A stretch of DNA of 64,000 nucleotides. Origin: G020354085 sp964482055. Its GTDB lineage: Bacteria > Pseudomonadota > Gammaproteobacteria > Acidiferrobacterales > Sulfurifustaceae. The position numbers and the translations under genes are program-made. The stretch is from NCBI GenBank assembly GCA_964482055.1, contig CAYZVX010000004.1:9827-73826 (forward strand), written 5' to 3'. Each line of letters starts with the position of its first letter. Within the stretch, counting starts at the first letter, position 1. The notes beneath the pieces were generated by a model that worked only from the letters and a program-made list of their open reading frames with translations, was not told the origin of the DNA and searched no databases. Below, in pieces: positions 48,179 through 57,348 of this stretch.

Positions 48179-50711
48179 TCAGCGGCGCCAGCCGCTTTCA
48201 ATGAGTTGACCGAAGGCGATGCCCGCGTCGTTGCACGGAATCTGCTGGCCGAGGCGGACATCGAAGCCGTGCGATCGCAGCAGCTCCACCGCCCGCTCGG
48301 TGAGGACACGGTTCTGGAAGACTCCGCCACTTAAGCCCACGGTGAACTCGCCGTGCGCCTCGCGCAGCCGGCACGCTTGATCGACCAGCGCTCGGGCAAG
48401 GCTGGCGTGAAACAGCGCGGCGCGCTCACTCACCGGCAGATTCGCATCGATCAGCATCGTCAGCAGCGGCGCCCAGTCGGTGCGCAGCACGCCGTGCGCA
48501 TCCGGAGCAAGCCGCAGGGCGAGGGACTCGACGTCCTCGCGGCACGCGGATTCGATTTCCGGATGAAATCGAGGGCCGCGCGGCAGGGAGGCCGCGGTGG
48601 CGGATTCGATTTCCGGATGAAATCGAGGGCCGCGCGGCAGGGAGGCCGCGGTGGNNNNNNNNNNNNNNNNNNNNNNNNNNNNNNNNNNNNNNNNNNNNNN
48701 NNNNNNNNNNNNNNNNNNNNNNNNNNNNNNNNNNNNNNNNNNNNNNNNNNNNNNCGGATTCGAGCAGCATCGGCCCCTGGCCCTCGAAGCTCGAATGCAG
48801 GTTGAGCCCGGTGAGCGCGGCGGCCGCATCGAACAGGCGCCCCACCGCGCTCGACTGCGGCGCGTTGAGGCGTCTTTCCCAGGCCTGGCGCAGCAGCCGC
48901 GCATCGGTCGGACACGCGTCCCAATCAATCCCGGCCTCCCAGCAAAGCGCGAGCGCCGAGCGCCACGGCTCGCGCCCGGCACGCTCCCCGCCGGGCAGAC
49001 GGAACGGGCGCATGCTGGCGACGCGCCGCCACTGTCCGGGCGATCCCAGCAGCGCCTCGCCCCCCCACAGCGTGCCGTCGCCGACGGGACCGAGGCGAGG
49101 GCCGCGGGCCACGGATGGCCCGGTTGCGGACTCCTCGCCGTATCCGCCGCCGTCCCAGGTGAACACGAGCCAGCGTTCGATTTGCGGAAACTCGCCGGCC
49201 AGGGCCGCGGCGTGGGCGTGGTGATGGAACACGGCGGTGGCCGGCAACCCGGCGCGCCGGGCGTAGCGCGTGCTCGCGTAGCCGGGATGCGCGTCGTGCA
49301 CGACGCGCATGGCGCGCACGCCGTAGAGCGCCTGCAAGTCGGCGATCACCTGCTCGAACACCGCCAATGAGCGCGGCGCATCGAGGTCGCCGATGTGCGG
49401 CGAGACCACGGCGCGCGTGTCCCAGGCGAGCGCGACGGTGTTCTTCAAGTGGCCCCCGACGGCGAGCAGCGGCTGCGGCACTCGGAACGGCAACTCGATC
49501 TCGAGCGGCGCCACGCCGCGCCCGAGGCGCAGCGGTCGCGCCGCACCCGCGATGACGCGAAACACCGGATCGTCCGCCGGGCGCGCGACCGGGCGGTCGT
49601 GGTGCAGGAAGCCAGCGGCGACGTGCGCAAGGCGTGCCTCGACCTCGCGATTGTCGGTCAGCACCGGCTCGCCGCTCACGTTCGCCGAGGTCGCCACGAG
49701 CGGTGCACCGAAGGCGTCGAGCAGCAAGTGGTGCAGCGGGCTGTAGGGCAAGAACACGCCAATCTCGCTGAGGCCCGGTGCGATGTGGGCGGATAGCGTC
49801 GAGCCCGGATGCTTCGGCACCAATACGATCGGCCGCATCGGATCGCGCAGCAGACGCTCGTGCCCGGCATCGAGGATGGCGACTAAGCGCAAGGCATCGA
49901 GACCATCGGCTCCGCGCGCCGGCAGCATGACGGCGAGCGGCTTGTGCGGACGCGGCTTGCGCGCGCGCAGATCCGCGACCGCCGCATCACTCGCCGCATC
50001 ACACATGAGGTGATAACCGCCGATGCCTTTCACCGCCACGATACGCCCGGCGCGCAAGGCCTCCACGCACGCGCTGAGCGCCGCCTCCCCTTGAAGGCCG
50101 CGCGCGGTGGACGGTTCACGCCATTGGAGCCGCGGACCGCAGGCCGCGCAGGCGAGCGGCTCGGCGTGGAAACGCCGGTCGAGCGGGTTCTCGTACTCGG
50201 CGCGGCACGCCGGGCATAGCGGAAATTGCGCCATGGTGGTGTTCGGCCGGTCGTAGGGCAGGCGCGTAATCAGGGTGTAGCGCGGCCCGCACTGGGTGCA
50301 ATTGATGAAGGGGTAGCGGTAGCGGCGGTCGGCCGGGTCGTGGAGCTCGCGCACGCACTCCGCGCAGGCGAAGTAATCGGGCGGCACGTGGATCTCGGGT
50401 CGCGCAACCGCTTCGCTCGCAAGAATCGTGAAGCCGCTGACGTCGGCGAGCGGCGCGGCCTGCATCGCGAGGATCGCAGGGCGCGCCAGCGGCGGCGCGG
50501 CGTCAATGAGCGCGTGCGCGAAAGCGGCGAGCGGGCCGGCGTTGCCTTGCGCGAAGATCTCCACCTGTCCGGTCAGGTTTTTCACCCAGCCGGTGAGGCC
50601 GTGGGCATGGGCCAGCCGATAGACGAACGGCCGGAACCCCACGCCCTGGACGCGGCCGCCCAGGACGATGCGACGCGCCTCGATGCTTGACGGGTCGTGC
50701 TTACTGTCCAT
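48179..50711 (-). CDS. hypF: Carbamoyltransferase HypF (interrupted by a scaffold gap)
   Basis: Read from the ATG at 50711: N-terminal acylphosphatase-like domain (RIVLGGRVQGVGFRPFVYRL), two zinc-finger modules (YFACAECVRELHDPADRRYR; FPLCPACRAEYENPLDRRFH), a YrdC-like domain (VAVKGIGGYHLMCDA) and a Kae1-like domain (VFHHHAHAAALAGE). The frame reaches EGQGPMLLES at the N gap (48655-48754). Beyond it, after 54-bp repeat units in the same frame, it resumes ACREDVESLALRLAPDAHGV and ends GQLIESGWRR. HypF makes the carbamoyl adenylate used to load HypE. The gap's 100 N are a placeholder, so the length is undefined. Confidence 0.93.
48546..48654. repeat. 54-bp two-hairpin tandem repeat, locus 2 (inside hypF)
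   Basis: Two exact copies with a 54-bp period (109 bp), ending at the N gap. Unit: hairpin 1 CGATTTC-CGGAT-GAAATCG, then AGGGCC, then hairpin 2 CGCGGC-AGGGAG-GCCGCG. In the hypF frame (minus) each unit adds 18 codons without a stop: TAASLPRGPRFHPEIESA. GGATTCGA flanks the array on both sides (48548-48555 and 48756-48763), like a target duplication. Homologous to the array at 6894-7002. Confidence 0.9.
48655..48754. other. Scaffold gap of 100 N
   Basis: Exactly 100 unknown bases inside hypF, next to the 54-bp repeats. Confidence 0.98.
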
Positions 50712-50778
50712 GCGACACTAGGGATATGCTGTGGCGGCTAAGCCTCACCGGTTCGTCACTGTAGCATCGGAGGCCATC

Positions 50779-52074
50779 GTGCAGCAGACGTCGAGCAAAG
50801 GGCACGTGGCGCTGGCCGGCGCTCTGTTGTTGTGCGTGCTGTCGGTGACGGCGGCGTGGGCGCAGCCGCCGACCGCCGGATCGCCGTGGTATCGGACGCT
50901 TGCCGGTGGCGACACCGAGATTGAGCTCTACTTCTTCTGGTCGCAGCACTGTCCACATTGCAACGAAGCGCGCCCCTTTATCGAGCGGCTGCCGCGCGAG
51001 CTCCCCTGGGTCGCGCTGCGTTCGTTCGAGGTCAGTTCCAGCGAGCAGAACGCTCGGCTCTATGTCGATCTCGCGCGCAGTCTCGGGCAGGAGGCCTCGG
51101 CGGTGCCCGGCTTCCTGTTCTGCGGCGAGATGCACGTCGGTTACGAGTCGGACGCCACGACCGGTGCAATGCTGCGCGCGCGGCTGCTCGAGTGCCGCCA
51201 GCGGCTCACCAGCGGCGCGGCGCCGCCCGCCCGGGCGGGTAGCGGCGCGGCGGTCGCGATTCCGCTGCTCGGGCGCATCGACCCGCAAGGCGCGTCGCTG
51301 CCGCTCGTCACGGTCATCCTGGCCGGACTCGACGCGTTCAATCCGTGCGCGTTCTTCGTGCTGTTGTTCCTGCTGTCGCTCATGGTGCATGCCCGTTCGC
51401 GCGCGCGCATGGCCCTGGTGGGTGGGGTGTTCGTGCTGTTTTCGGGGCTCATCTACTTCGTGTTCATGGCCGCGTGGCTCAACGTGTTCCTGTGGCTGGG
51501 CGAGCTGCGTGTCATCACGTTCCTCGCCGGGCTTACGGCCGTGACGATGGGCGTGCTCAACATCAAGGACTACGTCTGGTTCGGGCGCGGTCCGTCCTTG
51601 TCGATTCCGGAGCACGCCAAGCCTGGACTATTTGCGCGCATGCGCGGCCTGGTGGGCACCACGGCGCTGGCGCCGATGCTGGCCGGCACGGTGGTGCTGG
51701 CGATCGCGGCCAACAGCTACGAGCTGCTGTGCACGGCCGGCTTTCCCATGGTCTACACGCGCATCCTGACGCTCAACACCCTGCCGACTGCGGCCTACTA
51801 CGGCTACCTCGCGCTCTACAACATTATCTACGTCATCCCACTCGCCATCATCGTGGCCGTGTTCACCGTCACGCTCGGGTCGCGCAAGCTCTCGGAGCGC
51901 GAGGGGCGGGTGCTCAAGCTGCTGTCCGGGACGATGATGTTCGGTCTCGGCGCGCTGCTGCTGATTGCGCCGCAGTGGTTGCAGGACGCGCGCATATCGA
52001 TCGCGGTGCTGCTCGTGGCAGTGGCGCTTACGGTGCTCGTAGATGCGATGGCGCGCCACCGTGCGCCACGCTAG
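50779..52074 (+). CDS. Secreted thioredoxin fused to a CcdA/DsbD-like membrane domain
   Basis: 431 residues from a GTG at 50779 with GGAGG 5 bp upstream; a GTG at 50731 lacks such a site. A signal peptide (ALLLCVLSVTAAWA) is followed by a thioredoxin-like domain with active-site CPHC (YFFWSQHCPHCNEARPF) and VPGFLFCGEMH, then six membrane helices. Two helices carry the DsbD/CcdA-type cysteines: DAFNPCAFFVLLFLL and SYELLCTAGFPMVY. It would carry reducing power across the inner membrane to periplasmic thiols. Divergent from hypF, 67 bp apart. Confidence 0.85.
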   Translation: MQQTSSKGHVALAGALLLCVLSVTAAWAQPPTAGSPWYRTLAGGDTEIELYFFWSQHCPHCNEARPFIERLPRELPWVALRSFEVSSSEQNARLYVDLARSLGQEASAVPGFLFCGEMHVGYESDATTGAMLRARLLECRQRLTSGAAPPARAGSGAAVAIPLLGRIDPQGASLPLVTVILAGLDAFNPCAFFVLLFLLSLMVHARSRARMALVGGVFVLFSGLIYFVFMAAWLNVFLWLGELRVITFLAGLTAVTMGVLNIKDYVWFGRGPSLSIPEHAKPGLFARMRGLVGTTALAPMLAGTVVLAIAANSYELLCTAGFPMVYTRILTLNTLPTAAYYGYLALYNIIYVIPLAIIVAVFTVTLGSRKLSEREGRVLKLLSGTMMFGLGALLLIAPQWLQDARISIAVLLVAVALTVLVDAMARHRAPR

Positions 52075-52173
52075 CGCGGGCGCCCCGGGGCACGGGGTCC
52101 GCGCGGCGCCGGCCGCTCTCGGCCGCCACCCCCAAAGCGGCTCTTCCTCCCGCCTACAATGGCGGCGCTCGCC

Positions 52174-52265
52174 CGGCCTGCGTGCTGTACCGGGACGTGC
52201 AAGTGCCGCGCAGCACAAGGGTGCGCTTGAGCGGGCGGCACTCGTGCGTCCTGCACAGCACGCTA
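52174..52265. repeat. Dispersed palindromic repeat, inverted pair
   Basis: Two inverted copies of the repeat core: CGTGCAAGTGCCGCGCAGCA (reverse orientation) and GCGGCACTCGTGCGTCC followed by TGCACAGCACG (direct). It is an inverted-pair arrangement of the family at 26901-27022. It lies between the thioredoxin-membrane fusion gene and the SPW gene. Confidence 0.65.
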
Positions 52266-52278
52266 CGGCGGTTTCGAC

Positions 52279-52623
52279 CTACGTCGCGCGGCGCATGAAC
52301 CGCGGGAACATGACCCACAATGCATCGCCCGCGACCAGGAGCCCCACGATGAAGTGGTTGGCGGTCGCGGCTGTCTCGTCGCGGAAGCCGAGCACGATCG
52401 GCGCGATGATGAGCCATGCTCCGAGGATGAGGTTCACCCACTCCTCCCACATCTCGGGTCGCGCCAGCGCGATGGCGGCAAACAATGTGACGCCGGCGCC
52501 GATCAGGTAGGAGTTGAGGGCGGCCATCCCCACGTAGTCGCCGTACGACAGAACGAACGGAGAGACAATCAGCCAAAGGCCGAGAGCGACCATGGCCGTG
52601 TCCTGCCATCGTCTCTTGCCCAT
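52279..52623 (-). CDS. SPW repeat membrane protein
   Basis: 114 residues with two SPW-type repeats (LWLIVSPFVLSYGDYV and AWLIIAPIVLGFRDET), each a helix pair, so four membrane segments in all. SPW-repeat proteins are small integral membrane proteins of unknown role. It is upstream of the dispersed repeat pair and faces away from the prenyltransferase gene. Confidence 0.85.
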   Translation of the reverse strand: MGKRRWQDTAMVALGLWLIVSPFVLSYGDYVGMAALNSYLIGAGVTLFAAIALARPEMWEEWVNLILGAWLIIAPIVLGFRDETAATANHFIVGLLVAGDALWVMFPRFMRRAT

Positions 52624-52774
52624 GACACACCTCCTTGCCGAAGAGGTTTCGGCAAAAGCTTAGACCGGAGCGGCTATCCGGAGATTCGGGACCGGGGCAG
52701 GGCCGCGGCCGGCGGCGCGCGGTCGGGCAGCCACACGGATTTCCTTCACGGCTATTGCAAGAATCGGGGCGGGG

Positions 52775-53722
52775 TCAGCGCCACGCAGCACTTGCGAACA
52801 GGGCGGCGGCCAGCAGCAGGCCGTGCAGCGAGGTGCTGGCGATGGTCTTCTGGATCGCCGGGCGCAGTTTGGCCGGCTCGGCGGCGTGCGCGAGCAGGTC
52901 GCGCGCCGCCTGGACCGCCGGCACGGCGGCGGTGAGCGCGATCAGGGCGAGGGACGGCAGCTGCTTCAGCAGCACCGCGCCGATCAGCCACAGGTAGGCG
53001 GTGCCCAGGATTAGCACATAACCCCAGCGCGCCTGCTCGGGCGCCAGGCGCACGACCCAGTGGCGCTTGCCGGCGAGCGCGTCCGCCTTGCGGTCCGGGA
53101 ACTGGTTGATGTAGAGGATGTTGGTCACGAGCAGGGCATATGACAGCGAGGCCACGACGGGCAGGGGGTGCAGGGCGTGGCGCTGCACGTAGTCGGCGCC
53201 CACCGCCACGATGACCCAGCCGGCCGCGACACACAGCTCGCCTAGGCCGCGGCTGTTGAGCTTCAAGGGCGGGGCCGAGTAGGTCCAGCCGATGATGAGC
53301 CCACTGGTGCCGATCCAGAAGAGCGCCGGCCCGGTGACGTAGGTGAGCGCCAGCCCGACGAAGAACACGATCGCCACCAGCGTCGCGCCGAACGCGAAGG
53401 TCTCGCGCTCCGTGAGTACGCCGTTCTGGATGAAGCGGCTGCCGCCGGTGAACGGGAACAGGCGCTCGGTGTTGGCGGCGTCGGTTCCGTTGCGCGCGTC
53501 GTAGTAGTCGTTGAGCACGTTGATGCCGGCGTGTGCGAGCAACCCGAACACGATGGTGAGCGCGGCGGTGACCCAGTTGATGGCGAGCCCGCTCGCAAAC
53601 GCGGTGCCGAGACCGATCAGGCCGCCGAACAGCGTCACGCTCAGGAATGGCAACCGGGTGGCCGCGATATAGCGGGCGATCGGATTGGGTAGCGCAGCTA
53701 AGGTCGGTTCGGCGGGATACAT
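52775..53722 (-). CDS. UbiA/MenA-type prenyltransferase
   Basis: 315 residues, eight to nine membrane helices. The first Asp-rich motif is NVLNDYYDARNGTD, and the second, NQFPDRKADALAGKRHW, matches the MenA/UbiA group. It transfers a prenyl chain to an aromatic acceptor; MenA-like enzymes act in menaquinone synthesis, but no men or ubi genes are near. It lies 36 bp downstream of the polyphosphate enzyme gene on the same strand. Confidence 0.83.
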   Translation of the reverse strand: MYPAEPTLAALPNPIARYIAATRLPFLSVTLFGGLIGLGTAFASGLAINWVTAALTIVFGLLAHAGINVLNDYYDARNGTDAANTERLFPFTGGSRFIQNGVLTERETFAFGATLVAIVFFVGLALTYVTGPALFWIGTSGLIIGWTYSAPPLKLNSRGLGELCVAAGWVIVAVGADYVQRHALHPLPVVASLSYALLVTNILYINQFPDRKADALAGKRHWVVRLAPEQARWGYVLILGTAYLWLIGAVLLKQLPSLALIALTAAVPAVQAARDLLAHAAEPAKLRPAIQKTIASTSLHGLLLAAALFASAAWR

Positions 53723-53758
53723 GGGTCCTCTCTTCTGTTGCAGGTCGGATTGCGATGG

Positions 53759-55234
53759 TCACAATGCAGCTTCGATGCGCTCGCACACGGTCTTGAGGAC
53801 CTGCACGCGGGCGAAGCGCTTGTCCTCGGCGGCAATAAGCGTCCAGGGCGCGATCTCGGTGCTGGTGCGATCGATCATGTCGACCACCGCGTGCTGGTAG
53901 GCGTCGAGCTTCTCGCGATTGCGCCAGTCCTCGGGCGTGATCTTGAAACGCTTGTACGGCGTGGCCTCGCGTTCCTTGAAGCGCCTGAGCTGCTCCTCGG
54001 CGCTGATCTGCAACCAGAACTTGACCACGATCGCGCCAGCGCGCACGAGCTGCTCCTCGAAATCGTTGATCTCGCTGTAGGCGCGCATCCAGTCGTATTC
54101 CGAGCAAAGCCCCTCGACGCGTTCGACCAGCACGCGCCCGTACCAGGAGCGGTCGAAGATACTGATGCGCCCGCGGCGCGGCACGTGGCGCCAGAACCGC
54201 CACAGGTACGGCTGGGCGCGCTCCTCGTCGCTTGGCGCGGCAACCGGGTGGATGTCGTACTGGCGAATGTCGAGCGCGTTGGCCAGACGCCGGATCGCGC
54301 CGCCCTTGCCGGCGGCGTCCATGCCCTCGAACACCGCGACCACCGAGTGCCTGGCGAATGCCTTCTTGCGCGTGAGGCGCGCGAGCCGCCCCTGCTCCTC
54401 GGCGAGCTGCTTTTCATACTTGTCCTTGTCGAGCTTGCGCGTGAGGTCGAGTTTCTTGAGCACGTTGCGCGCATCGATCGGCGCCGGTGGCAGCGCGGTC
54501 TCGCCGTGACGCGCCGCTCCCGGGGCTGCGAGCCAGCGCCTGAGCCCCGCGTGCAGCGTCTTGCCCACCATGAGACGGCGATAGCGCGCATCGACACCCT
54601 CGACCACGATCCACGGCGCGTACTCGGTGTTGGTCTGGCGCAGCGCGCGCTCGGCCGCGTCGCGGAACTTGTTGTACAGCTCGAAGTGCTTCCAGTCGCG
54701 CCTGGTCACGCGCCAGCGCGTGTCCGGGTCCTTTTCGAGCGCCTTGAGGCGCCGCTTCTGGTCCTTCTTGGCGAGATGAAACCAGAACTTGAGGATGAGG
54801 GCGCCCTCATCGGCCAGCATCTTCTCGAAGCGCGCGATCTCTTCGAGCGCCTCGTCGAACTGCGCGCGCCCGCCGCCCTGCAGGACACGCCGCAGAATAA
54901 CCGGCGTGTACCAGTTGCCGAAAAACACGCCGATCTTGCCCCTGGGCGGCAGCGCGCGCCAGAAGCGCCACATGGCTGGGCGGGCGCGTTCTTCCTCGCT
55001 CGGTTCGCTGAGCGCGTGGACGCGGATGTGGCGCGGGTCCATCCATTCCTTGAGCTCGTTGACGGTCTCGCCGCGCCCGGCGGCTTCGACGCCATTGATG
55101 AGAACTAGGACCGGGAATTTCGCCGAGCGCAGCAGCTCGTACTGCGCATCGAGTAGGTCCGCGCGCAGTTTCGGCAGCTCACGCTCATAGGTGGCCTTGT
55201 CGACGGCGTGGCCGACTTCAGCGGATTCAAGCAT
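53759..55234 (-). CDS. pap: Polyphosphate:AMP phosphotransferase (two-domain PPK2 family)
   Basis: 491 residues with two tandem PPK2 domains. The first has the P-loop-like VLINGVEAAGRGETVNELKEW, and the second has VAVFEGMDAAGKGGAIRRLAN with the complete A-A-G-K-G-G motif, lid regions (WRFWRALPPRGKIGVFFGNW; WRFWRHVPRRGRISIFDRSW) and a catalytic Asp in FDRSWYGRVLVERVEG. Two-domain PPK2 enzymes make ADP from AMP and polyphosphate. It lies between hypD and the prenyltransferase gene on the hyp strand. Confidence 0.9.
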   Translation of the reverse strand: MLESAEVGHAVDKATYERELPKLRADLLDAQYELLRSAKFPVLVLINGVEAAGRGETVNELKEWMDPRHIRVHALSEPSEEERARPAMWRFWRALPPRGKIGVFFGNWYTPVILRRVLQGGGRAQFDEALEEIARFEKMLADEGALILKFWFHLAKKDQKRRLKALEKDPDTRWRVTRRDWKHFELYNKFRDAAERALRQTNTEYAPWIVVEGVDARYRRLMVGKTLHAGLRRWLAAPGAARHGETALPPAPIDARNVLKKLDLTRKLDKDKYEKQLAEEQGRLARLTRKKAFARHSVVAVFEGMDAAGKGGAIRRLANALDIRQYDIHPVAAPSDEERAQPYLWRFWRHVPRRGRISIFDRSWYGRVLVERVEGLCSEYDWMRAYSEINDFEEQLVRAGAIVVKFWLQISAEEQLRRFKEREATPYKRFKITPEDWRNREKLDAYQHAVVDMIDRTSTEIAPWTLIAAEDKRFARVQVLKTVCERIEAAL

Positions 55235-55318
55235 CCGTTGCAGGTCTTGTCGTTAATGCGGGTCAGTTCATTGTAGAAGGGCAGTCGCCCTTCGCGATAG
55301 TCTCGGGCGGTGCAACCG

Positions 55319-56422
55319 TCAGGCCGAGGCCACCTTTGATTCCCGCACCCCGCCCGCCCACCAGATGCGGCAGGCGCCCTCGTCGGAGACCATGCACGGG
55401 CCGATCGGGTGGCGCGGCGTGCAGGCGCGGCCGTAGAGCGTGCACTCGTTGGGGTAGATTCTGCCGAGCACCACGCGCGCGCAGTCGCAGCCCGGCGGCA
55501 TCTCGCCGCGCCGCTTGCGCGAGGCATCCTCGTAGGAACGGAATTGGCGGCGCGCATCGTGCGCGGCGAGCGACTCGTTTAACGTAAAGCCGGAGCGGGG
55601 GATCACGCCAACGCCGCGCCAGTTGGCGTCGGTAATCTCCATAGTTTCGGTGAGCCAGCGCTTGGCGGTCGGATTGCCGCCGGGGCGGGCAACCTCGCGG
55701 TAACAGTTGTCGAGAAAACGCCGGCCCTCTAGCAGCTGGCGCAGCACCGAATACATCGCGGCGAGCAGGCTCTCGGGATTGAACCCGGCCACCGCCGCCG
55801 GCAGTCCATGTTGGTCGACCACGAACTGCCATTCCTCCGGGCCCATCACCGTCGACACGTGGCCCGGTGCGATCAAGGCATCAAATCCCGGAGTATCGGA
55901 TTCAAGCAGCATGGCGACGGCCGGCCAAGTCAGGCGTCCCGATAGGAGGACAAAGAGGTTGTCAGGCGCGCCCTCGGCCAGCATGCCGGCCACCGGTGCG
56001 GTCGTGGTCTCGAAGCCGGCGGCGAAGAACACGACCGGCTTGCCGGGATTGGCCTGCGCAATCGCAACGACCTCGGTCGGCGAAGCGATCGGGCGGATGT
56101 CGGCGCCTCGCGCCTTGGCTTGCTCGAGAGAGCGGGCCTCCCTTTTCGGCGCGTTGACCGGCACGCGCAGCATGTCGCCGAAGGCGACGAGAATGAGGCG
56201 CTCGTGCAGCGCGAGCTGAATCGCCTGGTGGACGTCCTCTTCGGGACACACGCACACCGGGCAGCCGGGTCCGGGGATGAGCTCGATGTTCGCGGGCAGG
56301 GCGCCGCGCAGACCGGCCATGGTGATGGCGCGCTCGTGGCCGCCGCACACGTTCATGATCCGCACGCGCGGCGGAAGCTTCAGTTCGCGGATGCGGGCAA
56401 GCCAGTCGCGAGCAGCGGCCAT
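55319..56422 (-). CDS. hypD: Hydrogenase maturation protein HypD
   Basis: 367 residues from the ATG at 56422. The cysteine motifs are all present: IMNVCGGHE, IPGPGCPVCVCPEEDV and the C-terminal cluster ligands in PPGCDCARVV, YPNECTLYGRACTP and IGPCMVSDEGAC, the [4Fe-4S] site. HypD joins CN and CO ligands to iron with HypC. It starts 10 bp after hypB ends and is the last gene of hypCABD. Confidence 0.97.
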   Translation of the reverse strand: MAAARDWLARIRELKLPPRVRIMNVCGGHERAITMAGLRGALPANIELIPGPGCPVCVCPEEDVHQAIQLALHERLILVAFGDMLRVPVNAPKREARSLEQAKARGADIRPIASPTEVVAIAQANPGKPVVFFAAGFETTTAPVAGMLAEGAPDNLFVLLSGRLTWPAVAMLLESDTPGFDALIAPGHVSTVMGPEEWQFVVDQHGLPAAVAGFNPESLLAAMYSVLRQLLEGRRFLDNCYREVARPGGNPTAKRWLTETMEITDANWRGVGVIPRSGFTLNESLAAHDARRQFRSYEDASRKRRGEMPPGCDCARVVLGRIYPNECTLYGRACTPRHPIGPCMVSDEGACRIWWAGGVRESKVASA

Positions 56423-56432
56423 GGTGGGCGCG

Positions 56433-57272
56433 TCAGGCGCGGATGCGCAAATCGCCGAGGTGCTGGTGAAGCTTCGCACCGTCCAGCTGGATCGCGGGTC
56501 TGAGGCTCACGTGCGCAGCAGCTCGCTCCCGCTGCGCGCGCACTTCCTGTCTGAGCCAAGCGAGCCACCGTTCCATGCCGGCGCCCTTGCGGGCCGACAG
56601 GCGGATCACCGGCGCGGGGTTGGCGAGCGCCCGCAGGTTGGCCTCGGCGCGCTTCGGATCGAAATCGTCGAGCACGGCGAGCAGGTCGGCCTTGGTGAGC
56701 AGCAGGAGATCGGCGGCGCGGAACATGACCGGATACTTGGATGGTTTGTCGTCGCCTTCGGTTACCGACAGCAGCGTGATGTTGCGGTGCTGGCCCAGGT
56801 CGAAGCTCGCCGGGCACACCAGGTTGCCGACGTTCTCGATGAACAGGATATCGATCCCGGCGAGAGAAAGATGGTGCAGCGCCTCGTGCACCATGTGCGC
56901 GTCGAGGTGGCAGGCGCTGCCGGTGGTGATCTGAACGGCTGGCACGCCTTTGGCGCGCACGCGCACCGCATCGTTTTCGGTTTCGAGATCGCCCTCGATC
57001 ACCGCGATCCTGAGATCGTCCTTCAGCGCGTCGATCGTGGCCTCGAGCAGCGCGGTCTTGCCGGCGCCGGGCGCGGACATGAGGTTGAGCGCGAGCACGC
57101 CATGCTCATCGAAGTGCGCCCGGTTGTGCGCGGCCGCCTGGTCATTCGCGGCCAGCAGGCCTTTGAAGACCTCCACGGCGCGTTGGCCACTCTCGGCATC
57201 CATGCCTTTCGCGGCACTCGTGCGTCCTTGCACAGCGCCCGGCGTTACGTTGCAGCCGCAGGTGTCACACAT
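56433..57272 (-). CDS. hypB: Hydrogenase nickel incorporation GTPase HypB
   Basis: 279 residues. The N-terminal metal motif is MCDTCGCNVTPG. A variable linker (about 13-30) contains QGRTSAAKGMDAESG, encoded by a copy of the dispersed palindromic repeat. The GTPase domain follows: P-loop LMSAPGAGKTALLEA (about 65-75), VIEGDLETENDAVRVRAKGV, TTGSACHLDAHMVHEAL (metal ligands), FIENVGNLVCPASFDLG and LLLTKADLL. It loads nickel into hydrogenase with HypA. Second-last gene of hypCABD. Confidence 0.97.
   Translation of the reverse strand: MCDTCGCNVTPGAVQGRTSAAKGMDAESGQRAVEVFKGLLAANDQAAAHNRAHFDEHGVLALNLMSAPGAGKTALLEATIDALKDDLRIAVIEGDLETENDAVRVRAKGVPAVQITTGSACHLDAHMVHEALHHLSLAGIDILFIENVGNLVCPASFDLGQHRNITLLSVTEGDDKPSKYPVMFRAADLLLLTKADLLAVLDDFDPKRAEANLRALANPAPVIRLSARKGAGMERWLAWLRQEVRAQRERAAAHVSLRPAIQLDGAKLHQHLGDLRIRA
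57195..57242. repeat. Dispersed palindromic repeat copy inside hypB
   Basis: GGCAT-CC-ATGCC followed by TTTCGCGGCACTCGTGCGTC and CTTGCACAGCGCC, a member of the 52-bp family at 26901. Compared with GTGCAT-CC-ATGCAC, the arm change T to G is balanced by A to C on the other arm. It adds an in-frame segment to the variable HypB linker. Confidence 0.75.
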
Positions 57273-57292
57273 GGGTCGTCTCCGACAATTGG

Positions 57293-57348
57293 TGAACAGT
57301 GAACAGTGAACGGTAGACGGTGCTCACTGCTCACCGTTCACTAGCTCC
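57293..57348. repeat. Heptamer-phased repeat array C
   Basis: Eight words in phase: TGAACAG, TGAACAG, TGAACGG, TAGACGG, TGCTCAC, TGCTCAC, CGTTCAC, TAGCTCC. AGTGAACGGT (57305-57314) pairs fully with ACCGTTCACT (57333-57342). It covers the hypA stop codon and the hypA-hypB spacer. Confidence 0.6.
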
